DNA of 64,000 bases from Leucobacter sp. Psy1 (GTDB taxonomy: Bacteria; Actinomycetota; Actinomycetes; Actinomycetales; Microbacteriaceae), in NCBI RefSeq assembly GCF_020096995.1, contig NZ_CP083692.1, positions 434,001-498,000 of the forward strand, written 5' to 3'. The stretch's first letter is position 1; every line of letters begins with the position of its first letter. The notes beneath the pieces were generated by a model. It did not search any database. It was not told the origin of the DNA and saw only the letters and a program-made list of their open reading frames with translations. The translations under genes and the position numbers were made by a program. Positions 1-8,398 of this stretch are shown piece by piece.

Positions 1-424
1 CTCCTCCGCGTCCGGCTGACCCGATGAGGTAGACGAGGATCGAGGCGACGGCTGCGCCGGCGATTGCGACCCCCATGACGCTGTAGGGGCGGGAGAGCTG
101 AAACAGCGTGATGCCGAGGACGACGAAGAACGATGAGCCGGCCGAGATACCCAGGATCCCCGGGTCGGCGAGCGGATTGCGCGTGATCGCCTGGAGCGCC
201 GCGCCCGACAGGGCGAGCGCCGCTCCGACGAGCATGGCGAGGACGGTGCGGGGGAGCCGCTTCACAACGGCGGCCTCTCCGACGGTGTCGGCCTGTCCGC
301 TCAGCGCGGCGACGATGTCTGCAAGAGACACGTCGCGCACGCCGAGCGAGACCGATGCCGCGAAGAGGGCGGCGAGGAGTGCGAGGCCCGCGATGAACCA
401 GCCGCTCCGTGCGGCTCGGCTCAC
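1..424 (-). CDS. FecCD-type siderophore ABC permease (partial, 3' end missing)
   Basis: This is the membrane permease of an iron-siderophore importer. The reading starts at a GTG that overlaps the stop of the upstream binding-protein gene (GTGA, 421-424), so the two are translationally coupled. The visible 141 residues begin VSRAARSGWFIAGLALLAAL with a first membrane helix. They contain VKRLPRTVLAMLVGAALALS and the NPLADPGILGISAG signature that is diagnostic of FecCD permeases. The gene runs off the left edge of the window, so the rest of the operon (probably a second permease and an ATPase) is not visible. It is expected to act with the binding protein and be repressed by iron through the box at 1467-1485. 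Confidence 0.9.
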   Translation of the reverse strand, partial: MSRAARSGWFIAGLALLAALFAASVSLGVRDVSLADIVAALSGQADTVGEAAVVKRLPRTVLAMLVGAALALSGAALQAITRNPLADPGILGISAGSSFFVVLGITLFQLSRPYSVMGVAIAGAAVASILVYLIGSAGRGG

Positions 425-1446
425 TGGCCCTGGGCCGCCGCGTCCGCGATGAGGTCGAAGTACTCGTCGATGCCCCACGGGATCGACAGCGGCGACTGGT
501 TCGCCGAGGCGGCGAGGGGAGTGGCGTCGGGGAGGATCGCGACGCGCCCCTCCTTGATCGCGGGGATCTGCGAGAGCAGCGGGTCCGCCTGCATCTGCTT
601 GACAAGGTCGCCGTCGGGGTCACCGTACGTGATGAAGACGTCGACGTCCTCGAGCTGGTCCGCCTCTTCCGCGCTGACCTCGAGGTAGAACTGGTCCGTT
701 CCCGCGGTCTCCTCCTCGACGAGCGCCGGGACGCCCATGCCGGCCGACTCGAGGAAGCCGACGCGCGTATCGAGGCTCGTGTAGTACCCGATGGTGCTGA
801 AGTCTGAGGGATCCATGAAGGCGAAGAACGGCTTGGTGCCCTCGAGGGAGTCGTGCGCCGCCATCGATTCCGCGATCTGCGCGTCGAGATCCTCGACGAG
901 CGCCTCGCCCTCCTCGGCCATACCGATGGCCTTCGAGTTCATGCGGACCATGTCCTCGACCGAGGTGCCCCAGGCGATCTCCGGGTACGCCACGGTGGGG
1001 GCGATCTTCGACAGAGTCTCGTACTCCTCCTCGGTGAGCCCCGAGTAGGAGGCGAGGATCACGTCGGGTTCGGTGTCGGCGACGGCCTCGAAGTCGATGC
1101 CGTCGGTTTCGTCGAAGAGGACGGGGGTGTCGGCGTCGAGTTCCTCGAGCTTGTCCTCGACCCAGGGGAGCACGCCGTCGCCGTCGTCATCGCCCCAGGT
1201 GGCCTTGCTCATGCCGACCGGCACCACGCCGAGCGCCAGCGGGACCTCGTGGTTCATCCAGGCGACGGTGGCGATGCGCTCCGGCTTCTCCGGGATCACA
1301 GTGGTGCCGAACGCGTGCTTGACCTCGATCTCGCCCTCGCTCCCGCCGGCATCTGCGGTGGACGATGAGCACGCGGCGAGCGTGACGGTGAGCGATGCCG
1401 CGGCGACGGCGGCGAGGAGGCGTGAACGCACAGTGGTTCCCTTCAT
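421..1446 (-). CDS. Iron-siderophore ABC transporter substrate-binding lipoprotein
   Basis: This 341-residue lipoprotein captures an iron-siderophore outside the membrane. It has a basic N-terminus, a hydrophobic stretch and a lipobox ending LAAC at about residue 26, then a Ser/Gly-rich linker. The mature part has the FepB/FhuD-type periplasmic-binding fold signatures, including PERIATVAWMNHEVPLALG near residue 56 and DFEAVADTEPDVILASYSG near residue 120. It is followed by a FecCD permease overlapping its stop codon, and preceded by a DtxR-type operator. This indicates an iron-repressed siderophore uptake operon. The actual siderophore cannot be told from sequence. Confidence 0.93.
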   Translation of the reverse strand: MKGTTVRSRLLAAVAAASLTVTLAACSSSTADAGGSEGEIEVKHAFGTTVIPEKPERIATVAWMNHEVPLALGVVPVGMSKATWGDDDGDGVLPWVEDKLEELDADTPVLFDETDGIDFEAVADTEPDVILASYSGLTEEEYETLSKIAPTVAYPEIAWGTSVEDMVRMNSKAIGMAEEGEALVEDLDAQIAESMAAHDSLEGTKPFFAFMDPSDFSTIGYYTSLDTRVGFLESAGMGVPALVEEETAGTDQFYLEVSAEEADQLEDVDVFITYGDPDGDLVKQMQADPLLSQIPAIKEGRVAILPDATPLAASANQSPLSIPWGIDEYFDLIADAAAQGQ

Positions 1447-1466
1447 ACGAAATGTCTAGATCATAT

Positions 1467-1485
1467 GTTGGTAAGGCAAACCTAA
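1467..1485 (-). promoter_or_regulatory. DtxR/IdeR-type iron box upstream of siderophore operon
   Basis: Read on the minus strand the site is TTAGGTTTGCCTTACCAAC, matching about 14 of 19 positions of the consensus TTAGGTTAGGCTAACCTAA. It lies 21 bases upstream of the ATG of the siderophore-binding lipoprotein, where a bound DtxR/IdeR-Fe(II) repressor would block transcription. The regulator gene is not in this window. Confidence 0.75.
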
Positions 1486-1527
1486 ATTGTCAAGCTGGGA
1501 CTGCTTTTTCTCACCTGTCGTGTTCGG

Positions 1528-1932
1528 TCAGGGCCCCGGAGTAGTGCCTTCCGTGGAAGAGCCGCCCTCGGGATCTCCGCCGACATCGAGGTGGTGCGCC
1601 ACCCCCCACACGGCTATCGCGAGCTGCGGCACCGAAGCGGCGATCTCGCGCAGGAGTGCGAACTCGACCAGATCCGCATTCCTCCGGTGCACCGCCGCGT
1701 CCGGACCGGAGCCTCGCGCGGCGAGGCGCGCCATCGAGAACTCGGCGAGCTGATCGCGATCCTCAAGCATTTCGTCTCGGATCGCGCAGACGACGAGCTC
1801 GTCGACGCTCGGCGTGCCACTCAGCGCGTCAGCGGGATCCTCGCCGAGCCTGCCGCGGTGCTCGAGCAGTGCATCCCGCTCGATCCGCGCATCGCGTCGC
1901 AGTTCGACGAGGCGCGCGGTGGTGAGGTTCAC
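1528..1932 (-). CDS. Hypothetical protein, 134 aa, coupled to the O-antigen-ligase-like gene
   Basis: I do not recognise this protein. A GTG start at 1930-1932 overlaps the TGA stop of the upstream membrane gene (GTGA), the usual sign of translational coupling. Reading from there gives 134 residues beginning VNLTTARLVELRRDARIERD. The N-terminal 100 residues are charged and helical-looking, the C-terminal tail is Gly/Ser/Thr/Pro-rich, and no signal peptide or membrane segment is visible. The same frame stays open far upstream, but that stretch is a shadow of the membrane gene. The start is an inference from the overlap. Confidence 0.55.
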   Translation of the reverse strand: MNLTTARLVELRRDARIERDALLEHRGRLGEDPADALSGTPSVDELVVCAIRDEMLEDRDQLAEFSMARLAARGSGPDAAVHRRNADLVEFALLREIAASVPQLAIAVWGVAHHLDVGGDPEGGSSTEGTTPGP

Positions 1933-3308
1933 GGTCTCGGCTCCGCGGAGTGCTCGCGAGGGATCGGCACGCGGCGCCATGGCTGCTTCGTCGGCTCGGC
2001 GTCCTGCGAAGGGAGCTGGAAGTCGAAGCGCGACTTGACGGCGAACAGCACCAGCAGGAGCCAGCCCCACTCGATGAGCATGCGGCTCTCGGTCAGCGAC
2101 TGCACGACCAGAGCGACCATCACGAGGAACGGCCAGAGGGCGCTCGTCGCGTAGGGGAGCGGGGCGCCTGGGCCGCGTCGCGGCTGGTCGACGGCTCGGA
2201 ACCAGACGCGCCAGACCGTGAGCACCACGAGCGGTGCGAAGAGCAGGACGCCGACGATGCCGAGCTGCAACCAGACGTCGAGCCAGGCGTTGTGGGCGCT
2301 CATGACGGCGAGGTTCGCCTGCACGTCGAGGGTGCGGTACGGATCGACCCAGGGCGCCCAGTAGCTGATCCAGCCCCAGCCGAACCACGGGCGCTGCTCG
2401 GCGAGATCGATGACCTTGACCCAGGTCTCGAGGCGGCCGGTGAGATCGCCGCTCTTGCCGAGCAGACCGAAGACGAAGTCCCGTGCGAACAGGGTGACCG
2501 CAACCGCTGCGGCGATGAGGACCGCTCCCGATACGTAGAGGGGCGTGCGGCGCTCGGGTCCGAGTCTCCGTGCCCAGAGCGCCAGTGCGAGAGCGCACAC
2601 GACGGCGACGAGCGCGACCGTCACGGTCGCGCTGCGGGTCAGTACGAGCGTCGCCGCCGCGACGACCACCCAGAACCAGCCCGTCGTGGGCCGGACGAGT
2701 CCTGCACGCAGCTGGATGGCGAACACGATGAGCGCGAGCAGGGCAATGAACCCGAGGATTACGGAGCTCCCGACGATGCCCTGGATCATGCCGCCCTCGA
2801 ACAGCAGGTTGCGGCTCCAGTAGAGGAGCTTCGACTCGGGTTCACCGACGACGGGCTCCGGGAGCCACCACTGCACGACCGGCTGCCGCACGACCGTCGA
2901 GACGAAGAGCTCGAAGAGCAGCGAGACGGCGAGCAGGATGCGGAGCGCCGTGGCGAGCGTGCGCAGCACTTCGTGCCAGGTGAGCACGAAGGCGAGGACG
3001 ATCGCGATGACGGTGGTGACAAGCTGCGCGACGACGCCGAGCACGCTCTCGAACCGGTACTGGGACCAGATGATGGAGAGCGCGGCGAATCCGAGGAACC
3101 AGTAGAGGGGCGCCGGGAGCCGGTACCAGCGGAATCGCGCCGGCTTCAGCTTCACGAAGAGCACGATGCCGACCACCGTGAGGATCACGACGCCGGCTAC
3201 GAAGCCGTACCAGCTCGTCAGGATCCTGACGCCGTTGCTGCCCAGCGCGAAGGCGAAGACGGTGATCGCGTAGGCGCTGACGCCGAGCCTCGTCTTGTTC
3301 TCCGCCAT
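1929..3308 (-). CDS. O-antigen ligase/polymerase-like membrane protein (Wzy/WaaL superfamily)
   Basis: This is a 459-residue integral membrane protein with about ten to twelve hydrophobic segments. Its C-terminal third has the signature of Wzy/WaaL-type O-antigen ligases: a large exposed loop with WFGWGWISYWAPW and the conserved SAHNAWLDVWLQLGIVG (H-N-x-W/Y-L) motif. The family joins or polymerises lipid-linked glycans at the outer face of the membrane. Gram-positive members are thought to act on cell-wall polysaccharides, so the product here is unknown. The start is ATG at 3306-3308. TACCAT ends seven bases before it, so the mRNA may be leaderless. It is divergent from manA. Confidence 0.82.
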   Translation of the reverse strand: MAENKTRLGVSAYAITVFAFALGSNGVRILTSWYGFVAGVVILTVVGIVLFVKLKPARFRWYRLPAPLYWFLGFAALSIIWSQYRFESVLGVVAQLVTTVIAIVLAFVLTWHEVLRTLATALRILLAVSLLFELFVSTVVRQPVVQWWLPEPVVGEPESKLLYWSRNLLFEGGMIQGIVGSSVILGFIALLALIVFAIQLRAGLVRPTTGWFWVVVAAATLVLTRSATVTVALVAVVCALALALWARRLGPERRTPLYVSGAVLIAAAVAVTLFARDFVFGLLGKSGDLTGRLETWVKVIDLAEQRPWFGWGWISYWAPWVDPYRTLDVQANLAVMSAHNAWLDVWLQLGIVGVLLFAPLVVLTVWRVWFRAVDQPRRGPGAPLPYATSALWPFLVMVALVVQSLTESRMLIEWGWLLLVLFAVKSRFDFQLPSQDAEPTKQPWRRVPIPREHSAEPRP

Positions 3309-3311
3309 AGT

Positions 3312-3331
3312 CGGTATGGTAGGGCATACCG
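3312..3331. promoter_or_regulatory. Inverted repeat between divergent wzy-like gene and manA
   Basis: CGGTATG and CATACCG form perfect 7-bp arms separated by six bases, centred in the 56-bp gap between two divergent genes. The left arm overlaps the putative -10 (TACCAT on the minus strand) of the wzy-like gene. This is consistent with a repressor operator controlling one or both genes. No regulator is known. Confidence 0.4.
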
Positions 3332-3364
3332 CATGAGTGACGGCAGTGGGAGTGGGGTGCGCGC

Positions 3365-4651
3365 GTGCTGATCTTCATCGAGAACACCCCCAGAACGTAC
3401 GCGTGGGGTTCAGTCGACGCCCTCCCCGAGATGCTCGGCACCGCTGCGACCGGAGAGCCGCAGGCGGAGCTCTGGCTGGGAGCGCATCCCGGCCACCCCG
3501 CTTCGGTCGCGAAGGCGACGAAGCAGCCGCGCACCCTCATCGATCTCATCGAGAGCGATCCCGAGCGCTGGGGTGTGGACGGCAAGGATCTCCCGTTCCT
3601 CATGAAGGTGCTCGCGATCGGGGCACCCCTCTCGCTGCAGGTGCACCCCAATGCGGCCCAGGCGGCCGCCGGGTTCGCCGCGGAGGAGGAGCGCGGGATT
3701 CCCCGTGACGCCGCGGAGCGCAACTACGGGGATCCGCACCACAAACCGGAGCTGCTGGTGGCCCTCGGAGAGATGACGGCATTGAGCGGGTTCCGACCGC
3801 TCGCCGACGCCCGCCGCGACCTCCGGATGCTCGCCGCTGCCGTGCCGACCGGGCCGTCGCGCGAGGCGCTGCACACCGCGGCCGATCTGCTCACTGGTGA
3901 GGACCCCGCTGCCGCGCGCCAGCGGTTCATCGAGTGGGCGCTCTCCGGCGACGATGCCGCGGCCGCCGGGGTTCAGGGAATCTCGGTGATCGTGCGCGCG
4001 TCCCAGGCCGCGGATCTGGAACTGGACCCGCTGAGGGTCGCGGTGTTGAGCAATCTGGTGGCGGCTCATCCCGGCGACGCCGGGATTCTCGTGTCGGTCG
4101 CCCTGCACGCGCTCAGATTGCAGCCTGGCGAGGCCATCTTCCTGGGGGCCGGCCAGCTGCACGCCTACCTGAGCGGTATCGGCGTCGAGGTCATGGCGTC
4201 GTCCGACAACGTGCTCAGAGCAGGGCTGACGGTGAAGCACGTCGACGTCGACGAGGTGTGCCGAATCGTCGACACCGCGGAACTCGACGAACCGAAGTTC
4301 CGCGCGGAGCGGTGCCGGCCAGGGCTGGTGGCGTGGCGCCCCGAAGTCCCCGACTTCCAGCTCATGCGGGTGCGCCTGCACGGTGCCGAGGAAGAGGCCT
4401 TCGACGCGGTCGGTTCGGCCGAGCAGATCGACCTGTCGGCTCCGCACCCATTGGTGCTCATCGCGACCGCCGGGCGAGTCGTGATCGAGCGGCCGGCCGC
4501 AGAGTTCGCCGAAGTAGCCGTCGTGAAGCGCGGCCAGTCGCTCTACGTCTCGGCGGGTGAGCCGATCCAGATCCGGGGCCACGGCGAGGCGTTCATCGCC
4601 ACGGTCGGGGAGTCGTTCGCGCCCCGGGCGGACACGCCCGTGTGTCGCTAA
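3365..4651 (+). CDS. manA: Mannose-6-phosphate isomerase, class I
   Basis: This enzyme interconverts fructose-6-phosphate and mannose-6-phosphate and so feeds GDP-mannose and cell-wall mannan synthesis. The 428-residue product starts at GTG 3365. It has the type I phosphomannose isomerase motifs: MKVLAIGAPLSLQVHPN around residue 80, the metal-binding GDPHHKPELLVAL around residue 122, and GQLHAYLSGIGVEVMASSDN with VLRAGLT around residues 262-290. It lies just upstream of whiB and the large glycosyltransferase, the usual actinobacterial order. A small hairpin follows its stop codon. Confidence 0.96.
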   Translation: MLIFIENTPRTYAWGSVDALPEMLGTAATGEPQAELWLGAHPGHPASVAKATKQPRTLIDLIESDPERWGVDGKDLPFLMKVLAIGAPLSLQVHPNAAQAAAGFAAEEERGIPRDAAERNYGDPHHKPELLVALGEMTALSGFRPLADARRDLRMLAAAVPTGPSREALHTAADLLTGEDPAAARQRFIEWALSGDDAAAAGVQGISVIVRASQAADLELDPLRVAVLSNLVAAHPGDAGILVSVALHALRLQPGEAIFLGAGQLHAYLSGIGVEVMASSDNVLRAGLTVKHVDVDEVCRIVDTAELDEPKFRAERCRPGLVAWRPEVPDFQLMRVRLHGAEEEAFDAVGSAEQIDLSAPHPLVLIATAGRVVIERPAAEFAEVAVVKRGQSLYVSAGEPIQIRGHGEAFIATVGESFAPRADTPVCR

Positions 4652-4652
4652 G

Positions 4653-4675
4653 CCTCAAGTTGGCGTTGAGGGTTT
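4653..4675 (+). terminator. Short hairpin with T run after manA
   Basis: CCTCAA and TTGAGG form a 6-bp stem with a 7-base loop starting two bases after the manA stop, followed by GTTT. The stem is short for a high-GC genome, so this is a weak intrinsic terminator candidate. It does separate manA from the whiB promoter. Confidence 0.45.
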
Positions 4676-4687
4676 AAACTTCCCGGC

Positions 4688-4716
4688 TTGACTTGTCCGA
4701 ATCACAACGGTGTAAT
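4688..4716 (+). promoter_or_regulatory. Promoter of whiB
   Basis: TTGACT (4688-4693) and TGTAAT (4711-4716) are spaced by 17 bases, a good vegetative sigma-factor promoter. Transcription would begin near 4723. This puts the upstream in-frame TTG (4716) outside the transcript and supports the ATG at 4764 as the whiB start. Confidence 0.65.
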
Positions 4717-4763
4717 TGGGTGTGATCAAGACGTTGGTATCGGCGGGGGAGGAGCAGGAACCT

Positions 4764-5078
4764 ATGACGCAGCAGGGCGCACATGCCCCGGTTCCGGGCA
4801 ACTGGTTCGTCGACCCCGTCTTCCTGGGTGTTCCCGGAGTGCGGCAGACCGATGAGGAAGAGGTCGCATGGCAGGCGGACGCCCTCTGCGCGCAGACCGA
4901 TCCCGAGGCTTTCTTTCCCGAGAAGGGTGGTTCGACGCGCGAGGCGAAGCGCATCTGCGAGAGCTGCGAGGTGCGCTCAGAGTGCCTGCAGTACGCTCTC
5001 GAGAACGATGAGCGCTTCGGTATCTGGGGCGGCCTCTCCGAGCGCGAGCGTCGGCGCCTGCGCAACGAAGCCGTCTGA
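4764..5078 (+). CDS. whiB: WhiB-family iron-sulfur transcription factor (WhiB2/WhmD-like position)
   Basis: This is a 104-residue WhiB-like regulator. The four Fe-S cluster cysteines are present (C in ALCAQTDPEAFFPEKG, then CESCEVRSEC), followed by the GIWGG turn and a basic C-terminal RERRRLR segment that binds DNA or sigma factor. I chose ATG 4764 because a GGAGGAGCAGGA Shine-Dalgarno region precedes it and the promoter lies just upstream. The longer frame from TTG 4716 starts within the -10 box. The position next to manA and upstream of mtrAB matches the WhiB2/WhmD group, which controls septation and cell division. A run of six T follows the gene at about 5103-5108, a possible terminator. 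Confidence 0.93.
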   Translation: MTQQGAHAPVPGNWFVDPVFLGVPGVRQTDEEEVAWQADALCAQTDPEAFFPEKGGSTREAKRICESCEVRSECLQYALENDERFGIWGGLSERERRRLRNEAV

Positions 5079-5167
5079 CCTCAGCGAGACACGACCGCCT
5101 CTTTTTTCGGTGCCCGTGCGCACGCCTCCACCTCGGAACCAGCCGGTGCGCATAAGCTAGGCCCGAT

Positions 5168-8100
5168 ATGCGCACCATCGTCACCGCCATCGTGGTCGCC
5201 CAGCAGGGCGGCGAATGGCTCGAAGAAACCCTTGCGGGCATCGCCGCGCAAACCCGGCGACCCGACCGCGTGATCGCGGTGAACAATGGCGGCGCGCAGC
5301 ACGTGACCGATCAGCTCGCAGCGGCGAGCCCCGATCGAGTGATCGGAGCGGAGACGCGCCGACCTTTCGGTGAGACGGTGCAGCGAGCGCTCGACTACAC
5401 GCCGGCCGCGGTGCCCGATGATTCGGCCCCCGCAGGCGTGACGCTCGGAGAGACGCAGCCTGGCACGGCCGGCGACGCTGACGCGGAGTCCGAGACCGAT
5501 GCGCGACGCGAGGCGACGGCCGACGAGTGGATCTGGTTGCTCGCCGAAGACACGTGCCCGGAACCCGAGGCGCTCCAGCGCATCCTCAGCACGGTCGAGC
5601 GCGCACCGTCGGTGGCCGTCGCGGGGCCGAAGCTCCTCGACTGGGACCGCCCGAGGCACATCATCGAACTCGGGCAGAGCCTGACCCGGTTCGGATCGCG
5701 CTGGAAGCTGCGGAGACAAGAGCTCGATCAGCAGCAGTACGACCACCTGCAAGACGTGCTGGGCGTCGGCCCTGCCGGGATGCTCGTGAGGCGCGATGTC
5801 TGGGAGCAGCTCGGCGGCTTCGACCCCTCGCTTCCCGTCGTTGACGACGGTCTCGACTTCAGCGTTCGCGCGCGACTCGCCGGATACCGCGTGGTGGTCG
5901 CGCCCTCCTCGCGGGTGCGGTTCGCGCAGAGCGGGGTCGTCGGCCCCCGCATCGAGCGCAAGCGCGGGGTCATGCGCGCCGCGCACAGGCGCGATCGCGC
6001 AGCGCAGATGCATCGCCGGATCGCGTACGCCCCGGCATTCGTCGCGTTCTTCCTGTGGCTTGGCCTGCCGGCATATGCCGTCCTGCGCATGTTCTGGGCG
6101 CTGATCCGCGAGCAGCCGGGCCAGATCCTCGGCGAGTTCACCTCGGCGATGTATGTCTTCTTCCGTCCGGCGTCGATCCTTGCCTCACGCCGGCGCATCA
6201 AGCGCACCATGACGGCGGGGTGGCCGGCGGTCACGCCGCTCCGCATCGACCCGAAGTCCGTCCGCACGGCGCGCATGATCGACCGCGAAGCGATCCTCCT
6301 TGCGCAGGGGCGCCAGCGCAAGGAGATGCACTTTATCTCGACCGGTGGACTCGCGGTGCTCGTCGGCGCCCTCGTTATCGCCGCGGCGCTGTGCTGGTGG
6401 GCGCTGACCCAGGTGAGCCTCTCGGGCGGCGCCCTCGCGCCGCTCAGCCCGATTGGCGAGCTCTGGACCCACACCCGCACGATCGACGGCCTACCAGCCG
6501 ATCCGTTCACCTGGGTGCTTGCCGTGCTCGGCACCCTCACATTCTGGAACCCCTCGCACGCGATCGTGCTGCTCATCGTCGCGGCCATCCCGCTCGCGGC
6601 GCTCGGCGGCTGGATCTGGTCGGCGCAGCTCACCGACTCACGCGCCGGGCGTACCCTGCTCGGGATCGGCGTCGCCATCAGCCCCGTCATGCTGGCATCG
6701 CTCGATTCCGGCCGGCTGCCGACGCTCATCCTCTCGGTGGTGCTCCCCTGGCTGCTGCTCGCCGCGACGCGGTGCCGCGAATCATGGAGCTGGGCTGGCA
6801 CGGCTTCGCTGCTCGCCGCCGTCGCGCTCGCGTGCGCGCCGATCCTCATCCCTGCAGCGCTGCTGCTGCTCATCGTGGGCATCGCTACGTCGCCGCGCCG
6901 CATTGCCCGCGTGCTCTCGACGGCGATCGCTCCTGCAGCACTGTTCGCGCCCAAGATCGTGACCTCGGTGCTGGCCGGTCGTCCGCTCGACATCTTCCTC
7001 GACCCGGGCATCACGCCGGTCTACGAACCCGGAAACACCTGGCACCTCATCCTCGGGTTCCCCGAATTCGGGCTCGCCGGGTGGTCAGGCATCTTCGAAG
7101 ACATCGGGCTTTCCGCGATCCCCACGACAGTGCTCGTGGGCATCCTCCTCCTTCCCCTTGCCCTGCTCGCGTTGCTCGGGCTCTACACCGGGCGCATCCA
7201 CATCACGATCCTCAGCTCGCTCATGGGCGGCCTCGGCATGCTCACCGCCGTCGCCGCGAGCCAGCTCCGCATCCTCGTCAGCGGTCCGGACACCGTCGCT
7301 CTCTGGACGGGCTCAGGGCTCGCGGTCTACTGGATCGCGGTCCTCGGTCTCGCCGTCGTCGGTGCGCAGACGCTGAGGCGCGCGGCGGGGCCCGTCGTCG
7401 CGGTCGCGCTCGTCGCGGCGGCCGTCGCGGTCGCGCCGAACGCGGTGCAGCTCATGACCGCCTCCAGCGGCCTCACCTCAGGAACCAACCAGATGCCGGC
7501 GCTCGTGCAGGCGGCGGGCGGCACTGCCACCGGCACCCGCACGCTCGTCATCGATGTGGGGGCCACGAACCCGTCGGACGAGCGGAGCGTCGGCGCTCGC
7601 ATCGTCGACGGTACGGGCGAACGACTCGACGACATCCGGACCGCCTCGCGCGTGCCCGATCGGAACGCCACCGACGAGGCCATCGCGGAACTCGTCGGCG
7701 GACTCGCCAGCACCGGAGACGTCAACGTCGCCGACCACCTGCGTGCGCTCGGCGTCGGCTTCGTGCTCTTGTCCCCAGGCGGGGACAGCGCCGAGCGCGC
7801 CGAGCTGCAAGCGGTCTTCGATCAGAATGCCGCGCTCACGAGCACAGGCCAGACCGACTTCGGTCTCCTCTGGCGCGCGACCGCAGGGGATTCCGGATCG
7901 CAGGCGGGTATCGACGAGGTGACGGATCTCGAGGGGACCACCCTCGGAGCGAACACCCTCTGGTGGGCGCAGGTCATCCTCGTGCTCAGCATGCTGCTCC
8001 TCGCCCTGCCCACCGGTGAGGTCGTCGAGCGGCCCCCGAAGCGCAAACGGCCATCACGACGCCGAGCGGCGAAGACCCGGATCGCGGTCGGCGGAGGCGC

Positions 8101-8398
8101 GGCCGCGACGGCCCAGGAGACTGCGCCGACGGCGGATCCCGCAGATGCAGATGCAGCGGCACCGGAAACGGATGCGGTGCCGGAAACGGATGGGGTGCCG
8201 GAAACGGATGCGGCGCCGGAAACGGTTGGGGCGCCGGAAACGGTTGGGGCGCCAGACGAGGTAGCGGAGCCGGAAACAACAGCGGAGCCGGACGCGGAAA
8301 CTGATCCGACCCCCGAGCTGGCGCCGGAAGCGGAGCCGGCCCCCGAACCGACCGCACCTGACGACGCACTGGGCGAGCCCGAGGGAGGACAGCGATGA
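5168..8398 (+). CDS. Large membrane-bound family 2 glycosyltransferase
   Basis: This is a 1076-residue protein. Residues 1 to about 250 form a GT-A family 2 glycosyltransferase (VTAIVVAQQGGEWLEETL; LLAEDTCPEP as the acidic donor-binding site; DVLGVGPAGMLVRRDVWEQL; FDPSLPVVDDGLDFSVRARL). An acidic, Pro-rich insert lies at about residues 80-118, ahead of the acidic motif. At least ten membrane helices follow between about 287 and 760, then an outside domain, a final helix near 935 and a 130-residue acidic, repetitive tail. The family adds sugars to envelope glycans; the acceptor is unknown. TAAGCT ends nine bases before the ATG, so the transcript may be near-leaderless. The stop overlaps the DUF5719 gene (ATGA, 8395-8398). 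Confidence 0.85.
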   Translation: MRTIVTAIVVAQQGGEWLEETLAGIAAQTRRPDRVIAVNNGGAQHVTDQLAAASPDRVIGAETRRPFGETVQRALDYTPAAVPDDSAPAGVTLGETQPGTAGDADAESETDARREATADEWIWLLAEDTCPEPEALQRILSTVERAPSVAVAGPKLLDWDRPRHIIELGQSLTRFGSRWKLRRQELDQQQYDHLQDVLGVGPAGMLVRRDVWEQLGGFDPSLPVVDDGLDFSVRARLAGYRVVVAPSSRVRFAQSGVVGPRIERKRGVMRAAHRRDRAAQMHRRIAYAPAFVAFFLWLGLPAYAVLRMFWALIREQPGQILGEFTSAMYVFFRPASILASRRRIKRTMTAGWPAVTPLRIDPKSVRTARMIDREAILLAQGRQRKEMHFISTGGLAVLVGALVIAAALCWWALTQVSLSGGALAPLSPIGELWTHTRTIDGLPADPFTWVLAVLGTLTFWNPSHAIVLLIVAAIPLAALGGWIWSAQLTDSRAGRTLLGIGVAISPVMLASLDSGRLPTLILSVVLPWLLLAATRCRESWSWAGTASLLAAVALACAPILIPAALLLLIVGIATSPRRIARVLSTAIAPAALFAPKIVTSVLAGRPLDIFLDPGITPVYEPGNTWHLILGFPEFGLAGWSGIFEDIGLSAIPTTVLVGILLLPLALLALLGLYTGRIHITILSSLMGGLGMLTAVAASQLRILVSGPDTVALWTGSGLAVYWIAVLGLAVVGAQTLRRAAGPVVAVALVAAAVAVAPNAVQLMTASSGLTSGTNQMPALVQAAGGTATGTRTLVIDVGATNPSDERSVGARIVDGTGERLDDIRTASRVPDRNATDEAIAELVGGLASTGDVNVADHLRALGVGFVLLSPGGDSAERAELQAVFDQNAALTSTGQTDFGLLWRATAGDSGSQAGIDEVTDLEGTTLGANTLWWAQVILVLSMLLLALPTGEVVERPPKRKRPSRRRAAKTRIAVGGGAAATAQETAPTADPADADAAAPETDAVPETDGVPETDAAPETVGAPETVGAPDEVAEPETTAEPDAETDPTPELAPEAEPAPEPTAPDDALGEPEGGQR
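8159..8248 (+). repeat. Five 18-bp tandem repeats in the glycosyltransferase tail
   Basis: Five consecutive 18-base units of the form G(C/T)(A/G)CCGGAAACGG(A/T)TG(C/G)G encode the hexapeptide pattern (A/V)PET(D/V)(A/G) at about residues 998-1027. The units are nearly identical in DNA, so this tract can expand or shrink in frame by slippage. Confidence 0.9.

Noticed and set aside
1950-3371. A 473-codon open frame on the plus strand opposite the wzy-like gene
   Set aside because: It is very rich in Asp, Glu and Arg with no recognisable motif, while the minus strand encodes clear membrane helices and a family signature.
4716-4763. Longer WhiB starting at TTG 4716
   Set aside because: The TTG is within the -10 box of a good promoter, while ATG 4764 has a strong Shine-Dalgarno site.
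8159-8248. CRISPR array
   Set aside because: The 18-bp repeats are contiguous with no spacers and stay in frame within a coding sequence.
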